Positions 1-5,766 of a DNA stretch of 16,816 bases are shown here, in pieces. A model generated the notes under the pieces. It did no database searches, had not been told where the DNA came from, and saw nothing but the letters and a program-made list of their open reading frames with translations. A program made the translations under genes and the position numbers. The stretch is from assembly GCA_964431735.1 (NCBI GenBank), contig CAYSLJ010000148.1, positions 1-16,816 of the forward strand. The letters run 5' to 3'. This stretch comes from CALARM01 sp964431735 (GTDB lineage Bacteria; Vulcanimicrobiota; SpSt-956; JAKJGF01). Within the stretch, counting starts at the first letter, position 1. The number at the start of each line of letters is the position of its first letter.

Positions 1-13
1 TATTGGTTGTTTA

Positions 14-250
14 TTGTTTTTTTTATTATCCATATATTATATTATACCATATTCTGCAATGGGTATGAAGTTGTTCAGGTGGTTAACCGGTACCATTCTC
101 CTTAAAAGAAAAGACAGGATAATAGCAGATTACGAGGAAGCTCTGAAGAGAGAGAAGAAAAACGCCCCGAATAAACCTCTTTCTGAAGTCTTTGCCGATA
201 TAATGGATGGGGAAGACCTTACCATGCCATGCCTTATGTGCAACCGGTAG
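14..250 (+). pseudogene. C-terminal remnant of a PAPS-reductase-family protein (chimeric ORF)
   Basis: Only the last ~50 codons (101-250) look genuine. They match 1514-1663, where the same residues continue upstream into a WRSRSGCFFC segment typical of PAPS-reductase-family ATP pyrophosphatases. Codons before 101 are AT-rich, hydrophobic and unrelated to the other copy, so this 78-codon frame joins foreign DNA to a gene tail. The tail is charged and helical and ends with a PCLMC cysteine pair. Of 8 base differences from the second copy, 7 are synonymous, so both tails come from a gene once under selection. No Shine-Dalgarno precedes the ATG at 14. It is probably not functional. The window edge hides what lies upstream, so a longer original frame cannot be excluded. 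Confidence 0.6.
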
Positions 251-328
251 ATTGCATCTTAGTTATGGAAATGTTAAAATTAAAGAAGAATAAAAATGAA
301 ATATATTGAACCAGATTATGATTATAGT

Positions 329-462
329 TAGTTTCATAACAATCCATAAATAATAACTTCGTAATGCGTAAAGCGTAATGCGTGATGCGCAGGGATTAAA
401 CCCGTCACGCGTTACGCGTTACGCGTCACGATAACTTAAATTCTAATAAGTTATGAAATACA
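329..462. repeat. Palindromic element with heptamer-array hairpin
   Basis: Outer arms TTTCATAAC (332-340) and GTTATGAAA (450-458) enclose a hairpin. The left arm (360-387) is four heptamers of the type CGTAATG. The right arm (403-430) is four heptamers: CGTCACG first and last, CGTTACG twice between. About 23 of 28 positions pair across a 15-nt loop. The right-arm sequence recurs at 12031, 12434 and 13992, but with different outer ends. Nothing else is visible between 251 and 519. Confidence 0.7.
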
Positions 463-519
463 CTATAAAGAAATATTAGATAAGGTCTTGAGCATTTTTT
501 GTTAGGATGGTGAAAAAAA

Positions 520-756
520 ATGTACAAAAATTTCATACATTCAAATCCGGCAATAATGATGGGGAAACCTGTTATTAAAGGAACACGCATTACAGTAGAA
601 CTTATCCTGGAAAAACTGGCTGCAGGAGAAACAGTGGATGATATAATTTCTGCTCATCCTCATCTGACTGAAGATGCTGTCAGAGCTGCTCTTTCTTTTG
701 CCGCAGAAGCATTGAGGGCAGATGTTGTTTATCCGTTGACAGAGGTAACAAAATGA
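520..756 (+). CDS. DUF433 family antitoxin
   Basis: This 78-aa protein matches the DUF433 family: a short N-terminal strand region, the signature GKPVIKGTRITVELILEKL (residues ~15-33), then helices ending in an AVRAALSFAAEAL segment. DUF433 proteins are small DNA-binding-like partners of DUF5615 PIN-like toxins and are usually taken as the antitoxin and autoregulator of the pair. The ATG at 520 follows GGATGG with about 8 nt spacing. The stop overlaps the next gene in an ATGA junction, so translation is coupled. Family assignment is firm from the motif. The antitoxin role is known for the family and inferred here. Confidence 0.88.
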   Translation: MYKNFIHSNPAIMMGKPVIKGTRITVELILEKLAAGETVDDIISAHPHLTEDAVRAALSFAAEALRADVVYPLTEVTK

Positions 757-1109
757 ATTTTCTTGCCGATGAAAGTGTAGATAGACAAATTGTAGAAAAA
801 CTCAGATATAATGGCCATAATGTTCTGTATATAGCAGAAATCGGGCCGGGTATAACAGATGAGGAAGTTCTGAAATTAAGCAATAAAGCAGGTACGCTAT
901 TAATTACAGCAGATAAAGATTTTGGAGAACTTATATTTCGCCAGAAGAGATTCAATTCTGGAATAATACTTCTCCGTCTGGCAGGGTTGCAGCCTGATGA
1001 TAAATCAATAATTGTTTCTGCTGCAGTAGATAAGTATAGTGTGGCTTTCGCTGATGCTTTCAGCGTTATAACCCCCAGGAATGTCCGTGTTCGCCGGAGG
1101 ATTTCGTGA
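753..1109 (+). CDS. DUF5615 PIN-like toxin
   Basis: This 118-aa protein has the DUF5615 layout: N-terminal MNFLADESVDRQIVEKLR with the acidic D/E pair near residues 6-7, a GHNVLYIAE strand-loop, the ITDEEVL helix, and a central TADKDFGELIF motif that supplies further acidic residues of the PIN-like metal site. Such proteins are predicted RNases of type II toxin-antitoxin pairs. Its ATG overlaps the DUF433 stop by four bases, and AGAGGT lies 7 nt upstream inside the antitoxin gene. Length is normal for the family and the acidic residues are present, so it looks intact. RNase activity is inferred from the family. Confidence 0.88.
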   Translation: MNFLADESVDRQIVEKLRYNGHNVLYIAEIGPGITDEEVLKLSNKAGTLLITADKDFGELIFRQKRFNSGIILLRLAGLQPDDKSIIVSAAVDKYSVAFADAFSVITPRNVRVRRRIS

Positions 1110-1157
1110 AAGAAATGTCAAACAGGTCATGCGATTGTTTTTAACATCCAATTTCCA

Positions 1158-1325
1158 AACAGTGAACCTGTTATTATTTCAGAATTAACGATATATGTCT
1201 GTAAAGAATGCGGTCAGGAAGCAATCCCTCTAAAAACAGCACGAATTATAGAAAATGTTTTAAATGAAAAAATAAATCCTTCTGGAAAATTTACGGCTGA
1301 ATTATATGAGGTCAGTTCTTTATAA
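1158..1325 (+). pseudogene. Truncated YgiT-type zinc-finger antitoxin copy
   Basis: This is a 5'-truncated copy of the gene at 2882-3115. Homology begins sharply at AACAGTGAACCTG (1158 against 2948, constant offset 1790) and runs through the stop codon. It keeps the CKECG half of the zinc site and the conserved NPSGKFTAELYEVSSL tail, but has lost the first ~22 codons with the N-terminal cysteines. The reading frame is open but has no start of its own; by chance it is in frame with the DUF5615 stop upstream. Right after its stop the sequence switches to a PAPS-reductase gene tail. It is a relic left by recombination. Confidence 0.75.
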
Positions 1326-1663
1326 GCCTCCCCGATTATTACAACTGGCGTAGCCGTTCCGGCTGTTTCTTCTGTTTCTTCCAGAGGAAATACGAATGGG
1401 TTAAATTAGCAGAGGTTCATAACGGACTCTTCACTGAAGCAGTAAAATATGAAAAAGAACACAGTGACGGAAGAATTTATACATGGACCGATACGGAATC
1501 TCTTACAGACCTTCTTAAAAGAAAAGACAGGATAATAGCAGATTATGAGGAAGCTCTGAAGAGAGAGAAGAAAAATGCTCCGAATAAACCTCTTTCAGAA
1601 GTCTTTGCAGATATAATGGATGGGGAAGATCTTACCATGCCATGCCTTATGTGTAACTGGTAG
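1326..1663 (+). pseudogene. PAPS-reductase-family protein, C-terminal fragment
   Basis: The open frame reads DYYNWRSRSGCFFCFF, then EVHNGLFTEAVKYEKEHSDG, then a charged helical tail ending PCLMCNW. The WRSRSGC-x2-C block and the distal C-x2-C are what I associate with the C-terminal part of phosphoadenosine phosphosulfate reductase-family proteins, including those of DNA phosphorothioation and related defence operons. The ATP-binding SGGxDS part is missing, so this fragment cannot act. It starts directly after the YgiT relic, where the original 5' part was replaced. Codons 1514-1663 are duplicated at 101-250. Which pathway the parent gene served cannot be told from the tail alone. Confidence 0.65.
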
Positions 1664-1684
1664 AAATTTTATTTGAACAGGTTC

Positions 1685-1720
1685 TTGACAATAGCATAGT
1701 TAATGCCATAAAATTATGGC
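1685..1720 (+). promoter_or_regulatory. Promoter and palindromic operator of the mazEF-like pair
   Basis: TTGACA (1685-1690) and TAAAAT (1709-1714) are 18 bp apart. A perfect inverted repeat GCCATAA-AA-TTATGGC (1705-1720) covers the -10 and ends just before the AGGAGG ribosome site (1721). Ribbon-helix-helix antitoxins usually repress their own operon through such palindromes, so this is a candidate autoregulatory operator. Confidence 0.6.
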
Positions 1721-1734
1721 AGGAGGTGTGTCAT

Positions 1735-2001
1735 ATGAAAAACATAAAAAAATATAATTTTCATGTACCTTTACCGGAAGATCTTTATCAAAAACTCAGA
1801 GAAGAAGCGCTTCGTTCCAATCAACCTGCTACAGAACTTGCCCGCTATGCTATTAATTACTGGCTTGAAATAAGAAATAAACAGGCTATTCATGAAGCTA
1901 TTGCAAACTATGCTGCTGAATATGGAGGGACAGATATTGATCTGGATAAGGAACTGGAATTTGCTACAATAGAACACCTGCTTGCAGAAGGGAAAGGCTA
2001 A
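1735..2001 (+). CDS. Ribbon-helix-helix antitoxin (MazE-like partner)
   Basis: An 88-aa protein whose N-terminus (KYNFHVPLPEDLYQKLREEALRSNQPATELARYAINYWLE) has the strand-helix-helix pattern of Arc/CopG-type DNA-binding antitoxins. The C-terminal half is acidic and probably wraps the toxin. A GTG at 1726 in the same frame is possible but lies inside the AGGAGGTG ribosome site; ATG 1735 sits 7 nt after it and is the better start. The MazF gene follows two bases after the stop. The first gene of the pair is thus both DNA binder and antitoxin, as usual for RHH-MazF pairs. The subfamily cannot be named from the sequence. Confidence 0.8.
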   Translation: MKNIKKYNFHVPLPEDLYQKLREEALRSNQPATELARYAINYWLEIRNKQAIHEAIANYAAEYGGTDIDLDKELEFATIEHLLAEGKG

Positions 2002-2003
2002 AA

Positions 2004-2351
2004 ATGAAACGTGGTGATATTTATCTGGCAGAACTTGTCCCACGGTCTGGTTCCGAACAGAAGGGAAAGAGGCCTGTTATTATTCTTTCTCATGATGGTT
2101 TTAATTTAACGCCGGGATGGATGTCTGTTATAGTTATACCTGTTTCTACATCATCAATTCAGGCCAGAAGATGTCCTACTGTGGTAATTTTACCTGCAGG
2201 GTCAGGTGGACTTGATAAAGAGAGTGTAGCTTTATGTCATCAAATTACAACGCTGGATAGAGGAAAATTCACTCAATATATTGGTACATTACCTTTAATT
2301 TTACTCAGGCAGGTTGAGCAGGGTATAAAAGCTGCAATAGATATTTTATAA
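2004..2351 (+). CDS. MazF/PemK-family mRNA interferase toxin
   Basis: This 115-aa protein opens with MKRGDIYLAELVPRSGSEQ followed by KGKRPVIILS, the hallmark of the MazF/PemK/CcdB-like barrel: RGDIY strand, GSEQ-x-GKRP loop with the catalytic arginine, then PVST and later strands. MazF toxins cut single-stranded mRNA at short sequences and halt growth when the antitoxin is degraded. The length is typical and no key residue is obviously missing, so the toxin is probably active. It lies two bases behind the RHH antitoxin gene and shares its promoter. The target sequence of cleavage cannot be predicted. Confidence 0.92.
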   Translation: MKRGDIYLAELVPRSGSEQKGKRPVIILSHDGFNLTPGWMSVIVIPVSTSSIQARRCPTVVILPAGSGGLDKESVALCHQITTLDRGKFTQYIGTLPLILLRQVEQGIKAAIDIL

Positions 2352-2385
2352 ATTCCGATGAATTAAGTTTATATCAGGCTGGAAC

Positions 2386-2427
2386 ATTTTGCCGAAAATT
2401 GCTCTGTGAAGCCTTTGTAAAATCCGG
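2386..2427 (+). pseudogene. Short decayed fragment resembling part of the 3211-3957 gene
   Basis: About 25 bases (CCGAAAATTGCTCTGTGAAG onward) match 3457-3481 at roughly 21 of 25 positions and keep the same reading frame, giving CRKLLCEAF against CRKYICEAF. The frame stops soon after. The rest of 2352-2562 shows no gene. It may be a degraded copy of the larger gene whose 3' part survives downstream; the match is short and could be chance. Confidence 0.3.
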
Positions 2428-2616
2428 TTAGAAAGTTGACAAAGAATCTGGGCCCCAAAAACGACTTTTCCCTTCAACATCGAAATTGGAAAAGCTGGAG
2501 AAAAACATAGCATAAAAATCCTGTTAAAGATTATGATTTCTATTGATTTTTCTTAGAACAATTTGTATACTAAAATTAAGTGGTTAAAATATACTTTACT
2601 AAAATGGTTTCAGATT

Positions 2617-2875
2617 ATGTCAATAAATACAATTTATAACGATATTAATTCTGAAAAAATTACCTTTGGGCCTCACTTTATTCAAAGAATGTGGGAGAAT
2701 GGAATATCAATAGACCAGGTGTTGGATACAATCTTAAATGGTATGGTTAACAAAAAAAGAAAAAGATGAACGATCTGAAGGAAAATTCAATAAATATACA
2801 ATTTCTAAGGGTAATATTGTAGTTGTAGTAAAAGATTCTTTACCGGCCTTTATTATTACAGCAAACAGGATGTGA
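2617..2875 (+). pseudogene. DUF4258 protein (MqsR/RelE-like toxin), frameshifted
   Basis: The first frame reads ITFGPHFIQRMWENGISIDQVLDTILNG, the N-terminal half of DUF4258 with its conserved H-x3-RM-x2-NGIS motif. It stops at 2767-2769. The missing second half continues one base out of frame as NKYTISKGNIVVVVKDSLPAF, ending at 2875. Removing one A from the A7 run at 2752-2758 restores a protein of about 85 residues. DUF4258 proteins pair with YgiT-type zinc-finger antitoxins, which is exactly what follows 6 nt later. The frameshift may be a real mutation, a sequencing error in the homopolymer, or slippage. ATG 2617 was chosen over the TTG at 2563 because the family begins near here; no good ribosome site is seen for either. 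Confidence 0.65.
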
Positions 2876-2881
2876 AATTTT

Positions 2882-3115
2882 ATGTTATGTCCCAATGGAT
2901 GTGAGTTACCTATGGAAGAAAAAAAAATGGAAAAGCTGTTTCATTGTAACAGTGAACCTGTTATTATTTCAGAATTAACAATATATATCTGTAAAGAATG
3001 CGGACAGGAAGCAATCCCTCTGAGAACAGCAAGAATTATAGAGGATGTTTTAAATGAGAAAGTAAATCCTTCTGGAAAATTCACTGCTGAATTATATGAG
3101 GTCAGTTCTTTATAG
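2882..3115 (+). CDS. YgiT-type zinc-finger protein (MqsA-like antitoxin)
   Basis: A 77-aa protein with cysteines at the start (MLCPNGC) and a second pair in YICKECGQEAIP, the two half-sites of the YgiT/MqsA N-terminal zinc domain. A C-terminal segment (TARIIEDVLNEK) is helical. It lacks the long helix-turn-helix part of full MqsA, as do most stand-alone YgiT-type partners of DUF4258 toxins. It starts 6 nt after the DUF4258 stop; the ribosome site AGGATGTG lies over that stop. A truncated relative is at 1158-1325 and the 5' edge of another is at about 5074-5080. The gene looks intact although its toxin is frameshifted. Confidence 0.8.
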   Translation: MLCPNGCELPMEEKKMEKLFHCNSEPVIISELTIYICKECGQEAIPLRTARIIEDVLNEKVNPSGKFTAELYEVSSL

Positions 3116-3210
3116 ATGATGTTCCTCTATTACTTTGATTATAAATTATCCCTGCAAACGGCAGAAATGAAACGATACCTGGCATAGTAAAACCTCTTGT
3201 AAGATTTGCA

Positions 3211-3957
3211 ATGAACCTTTCGGCCTGTACAAAAAACACGAAGAAATATCTTTCTAAAGAAGCTATTTCCCTGAAAGATGCCATTCTTTCTGCAAAAGAA
3301 CCTGACAATCTGATATTTATTGAAATACCGAAAGCTCTCGGATTTCCAACGATAGATGACACACTCGGAGAAGAAAAGGTCAAATCCTTTAAAGATAAAC
3401 TGGTAAAAACCCTTCAGGAATTAAATACAGCCTATGAAAGACTTATTTCTGACTGCCGAAAATACATCTGTGAAGCCTTTAGTATTGAAAGCAGTGAACT
3501 CAAAAAAAGACTTCCATTGAGAGCCAGAATCCTTCAGGGTAAATGTGTGGAAAGACATTTGACAAGACTGGTCTTTGCCGCTATGGATGATAATCAGGAT
3601 GAACATGGCTGGATACAGGGACTCGTCATGGTAATTTCAGACAAACCGGCATCTTCCTGGTCTGATGATGATCTAATGGTTTTTGAAAATAATCTGGGAA
3701 ATCTTTCCAGGAAATTCATCAATCTGGAGGCTTTACAGAAAAACTATTCTCCGGGAGAAGGTTTTGATGTGAGGAGAATTACCCTGACAAGGCCGGATGG
3801 AACAGAAGTAAATCAGATGGTATGGATTGAAGAGAAATGCAGGAAAGAGGCAGATGAAATTATTGAGGAAATTCTTAAGAAAACAGGGGTAAATAAACAG
3901 TTGCCACAGACACTTATAGCAGGACTGACTGAAAAAATATTAAAAACCTCTGATTAG
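3211..3957 (+). CDS. Unrecognised 248-aa protein, probably 3' part of a larger gene
   Basis: The frame is open from 3145, reading PANGRNETIPGIVKPLVRFA before the ATG at 3211, but no start with a ribosome site is visible and a stop lies at 3142-3144. The upstream boundary coincides with the end of the YgiT gene (3115). These facts point to a gene that lost its 5' part. The protein is soluble and helical, with charged segments (DTLGEEKVKSFKDKL), several arginines and no membrane segment or signal peptide. I do not recognise a named domain. It resembles, from memory only, C-terminal parts of large ATP-binding proteins in defence-type operons, and the PAPS-reductase tail nearby would fit one such operon. 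The stop is followed directly by a palindromic repeat. Confidence 0.55.
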   Translation: MNLSACTKNTKKYLSKEAISLKDAILSAKEPDNLIFIEIPKALGFPTIDDTLGEEKVKSFKDKLVKTLQELNTAYERLISDCRKYICEAFSIESSELKKRLPLRARILQGKCVERHLTRLVFAAMDDNQDEHGWIQGLVMVISDKPASSWSDDDLMVFENNLGNLSRKFINLEALQKNYSPGEGFDVRRITLTRPDGTEVNQMVWIEEKCRKEADEIIEEILKKTGVNKQLPQTLIAGLTEKILKTSD

Positions 3958-4171
3958 ATTGCGTTTAAAAATGACAGGTGATTTTACATACAAGGGAAAA
4001 AGAAATTTGTTATAGAATATTCAGAGTGAAAAGTGAAAGGTGAAAAGTGAATAAAATAAGACATTACCTGCCATTCACTATTCACTACTCACTATTCACT
4101 AATTACAGATTTATATGCATTAACTATAATTTTCAGTAAAGGTGAATTTACCTGTCGTAAAAAAACGCAAT
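3958..4171. repeat. MITE-like element, family A, with heptamer hairpin
   Basis: The outer ends ATTGCGTTT...GACAGGT (3958 onward) and its inverted partner (ACCTGTC...AAACGCAAT, ending 4171) pair over about 22 of 30 positions. The core is a hairpin: four heptamers of the type AGTGAAA at 4025-4052, a 20-nt loop, and four of the type ATTCACT at 4073-4100. The left 51 bp recur without a mismatch at 16766-16816. The element begins on the base after the stop codon of the preceding gene. No coding sequence is inside. Confidence 0.75.
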
Positions 4172-4199
4172 CCCTTAATAAATCCGGGAAAATATTTTC

Positions 4200-4228
4200 T
4201 TGTTTTTCATGGTAATTTTGTATATTAT
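4200..4228 (+). promoter_or_regulatory. Candidate promoter for the PIN toxin pair
   Basis: TTGTTT (4200-4205) and TATTAT (4223-4228) are 17 bp apart, about 48 bp before the start codon at 4276. The -35 is weak and the region is AT-rich, so this is a tentative call. Confidence 0.35.
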
Positions 4229-4275
4229 ATAAATTGTAGGGATATATATTCTATTACAGAAAGAGCGTTTTATTA

Positions 4276-4752
4276 ATGAAAGAAAGCATTTATCTTGAAA
4301 CCAGTGTTATAAGTTATTATACATCCAGACCAAGCAGGGATATTATTGCTCTTGCCCACCAGGAAATTACAAGAGAGTGGTGGCCGGGAGCTTTAAAAAG
4401 ATTTGAGGTTTTTATTTCACAGGCTGTAATTGATGAAGCAGGTTCAGGAGATATAGAAGCTGCAAAGAAAAGATTGGAGATTCTTAGTGATTTTCCATGT
4501 TTAGAGATAAATGAAAGAGTTGAAGAACTGGCAAAAAAATATATGGAAAGTTTGAATATACCGAAAAAATCATTACGTGATGCCTTTCACCTCGCTATCT
4601 CATATACCCATAATATAGATTATCTGGTAACCTGGAATTGTACACATATAGCCAGCGGGGAAATTATCAAGAAATTAACAAAATTAAATCTTTTGCTTGG
4701 TGTTCACATTCCTGTTATATGTACTCCGGAAACTTTAATGAAGGAGGTGTGA
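4276..4752 (+). CDS. PIN-domain ribonuclease toxin (VapC-like)
   Basis: The 158-aa protein begins IYLETSVISYYTSRPSRD, the first acidic motif of the PIN fold (LETS in place of the usual LDTS). It continues with a VIDEAGSGD segment, then LRDAFHLAIS with the conserved D-A-x-H-x-A block, and ends with IDYLVTWNCTHIA, matching the final acidic motif and the W-N-x-x-H tail common in this subfamily. PIN toxins are Mg-dependent RNases that cut tRNA, rRNA or mRNA. The four-acid site appears complete. The stop lies in the ribosome site of the small gene that follows, so the two are translated together, toxin first. Confidence 0.85.
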   Translation: MKESIYLETSVISYYTSRPSRDIIALAHQEITREWWPGALKRFEVFISQAVIDEAGSGDIEAAKKRLEILSDFPCLEINERVEELAKKYMESLNIPKKSLRDAFHLAISYTHNIDYLVTWNCTHIASGEIIKKLTKLNLLLGVHIPVICTPETLMKEV

Positions 4753-4754
4753 TT

Positions 4755-4937
4755 ATGTGGATAGATCCAATAGTTCAGGAAGTAAGAGAAGCCGGTGAAG
4801 AGCTTGCTAAAAAGGCAAATTATGATTTACATACTTTTATAGAAAACTTAAAAGAAAATGAGAAAAAGTTAAATTCAAAGATAGTATCCAGAATAGATCT
4901 CAAAACAGTAGAACCTGATGAAACAAAAGCTGCTTAG
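4755..4937 (+). CDS. 60-aa putative antitoxin paired with the PIN protein
   Basis: Starts at ATG 4755, 8 nt after AAGGAGG (4741-4747), which overlaps the end of the PIN gene. A longer frame from 4638 lies inside the PIN gene and is not credible. The protein, MWIDPIVQEVREAGEELAKK then a YDLHTFIENLKENEKKL helix, is short and charged with no DNA-binding motif I can recognise. From memory, small proteins beginning MW-x-D-P-I-V-x-E-V-R often sit beside PIN toxins and are called hypothetical; position and coupling suggest it neutralises the toxin. The function is inferred. Confidence 0.7.
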   Translation: MWIDPIVQEVREAGEELAKKANYDLHTFIENLKENEKKLNSKIVSRIDLKTVEPDETKAA

Positions 4938-4961
4938 TGCTGCCAGTGTTAAAAATTATAT

Positions 4962-5501
4962 TTACGGCCAGGAAAGAAAAGTTTTAGACCCTGAGGATAA
5001 AGGTAATATTGTAGTTGTTGTAAAAGATTCCTTACCGGCCTTTATTATCACAGCAAACAGGAGGTGAACTTTTATGTTCTTACCAACTGGATGAACTTTT
5101 CCGAAAGAATTGTTAATATACCAGCAATAAGAATCGTCCATATCATCTCCCCAGTAATATTCAGTATTACTTCCACCACGACAGGCATATTCCCACTCTG
5201 CCTCTGTAGGTAGGCAATAATTTTTTCCTGTATTTTTACTTAACCACATGCAGTATTCTGTTGCATCATTCCAGCTTACGCATTCTACCGGACAATCAGG
5301 TTTTGAACTAGAACCCTTATGACGGGGATTATAAATACGATACTCCCTGTTAGTTACTTCATACCTTCCTGTGTAAAAATTATCCAGTGTTACTTTATGA
5401 ACAGGTTTCTCATCACTGTTTCCATTATTACTGCCCATTTCAAATGTACCACCCTCTATATAGACCATTTCAGGCTCTGAATATAATTTTAAATTACCCA
5501 T
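4962..5501 (-). pseudogene. Formylglycine-generating-enzyme-like (SUMF1) protein, truncated
   Basis: Genuine homology covers about residues 1-140 (5501 down to about 5079): EMVYIEGGTFEMGS, then KPVHKVTLDNFYTGRYEVTN, CPVECVSWNDATEYCMWLS, and LPTEAEWEYACRGG followed by a YWGDD segment and HPVGK. These are consecutive signatures of the FGE-sulfatase fold. Family members run on through GLYDMSGNVWEW to an RGGSW block; here that half is gone. The last ~39 codons are read through the antisense of the DUF4258/YgiT scar and mean nothing. A good AAGGAGAG ribosome site precedes the ATG, so a protein could still be made, but it lacks the C-terminal core and is very unlikely to fold as an FGE enzyme. Confidence 0.75.
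4999..5080 (+). pseudogene. Third fragment of the DUF4258/YgiT module
   Basis: This stretch matches 2805-2888: the last ~22 codons of DUF4258 (KGNIVVVVKDSLPAFIITAN), its stop, an AGGAGGTGAAC ribosome site, and the first codons of the zinc-finger gene (ATGTT at 5074). Then it stops abruptly where an oppositely oriented, truncated FGE-like gene begins. It is a recombination scar. Confidence 0.65.
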
Positions 5502-5562
5502 ATTTGTCTCTCCTTTTTATTTTCTAAAAATTTTTTTCACTTCTCACCTCAGTAAATATAAT

Positions 5563-5697
5563 CAGGAGTTACGCATTTTGAAAATTAAAAAGAGAAGGAT
5601 TCAGAATACAGGAGACAGGATTCCGGAGTTTTAGGAATTATTCTGACTCCTGATTCCTGAATTTATTGGAGCTTCATAAAAATTTGCGTAACTCCTG
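5563..5697. repeat. MITE-like element, family B, with 6-bp flanking duplication
   Basis: Perfect 13-bp terminal inverted repeats CAGGAGTTACGCA (5563-5575) and TGCGTAACTCCTG (5685-5697) are flanked on both sides by TATAAT (5557-5562 and 5698-5703). The core is an imperfect hairpin of heptamer-spaced units such as CAGGAGA, CAGGATT and CAGAATA (about 5599-5622), paired with 5640-5663. No coding sequence. A sequence like the right end of family C (CTCACCTCAGTAAAT, 5543-5557) abuts its left side. Confidence 0.7.
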
Positions 5698-5766
5698 TAT
5701 AATTATATATATGGCAGAGTAATCCTGTAAAAAACTAAAATTCACATAACCCGGATTTGTTCTATC

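Noticed and set aside
360..430. Possible CRISPR-like array
   Set aside because: The units are 7 bp, tandem and without unique spacers, and they fold into a hairpin.
4638..4754. Longer start for the small antitoxin gene
   Set aside because: It lies inside the PIN gene; AAGGAGG before ATG 4755 decides the start.
4962..5079. C-terminal 39 residues of the FGE-like frame as part of the protein
   Set aside because: They are the antisense of the DUF4258/YgiT scar and have no resemblance to the family.
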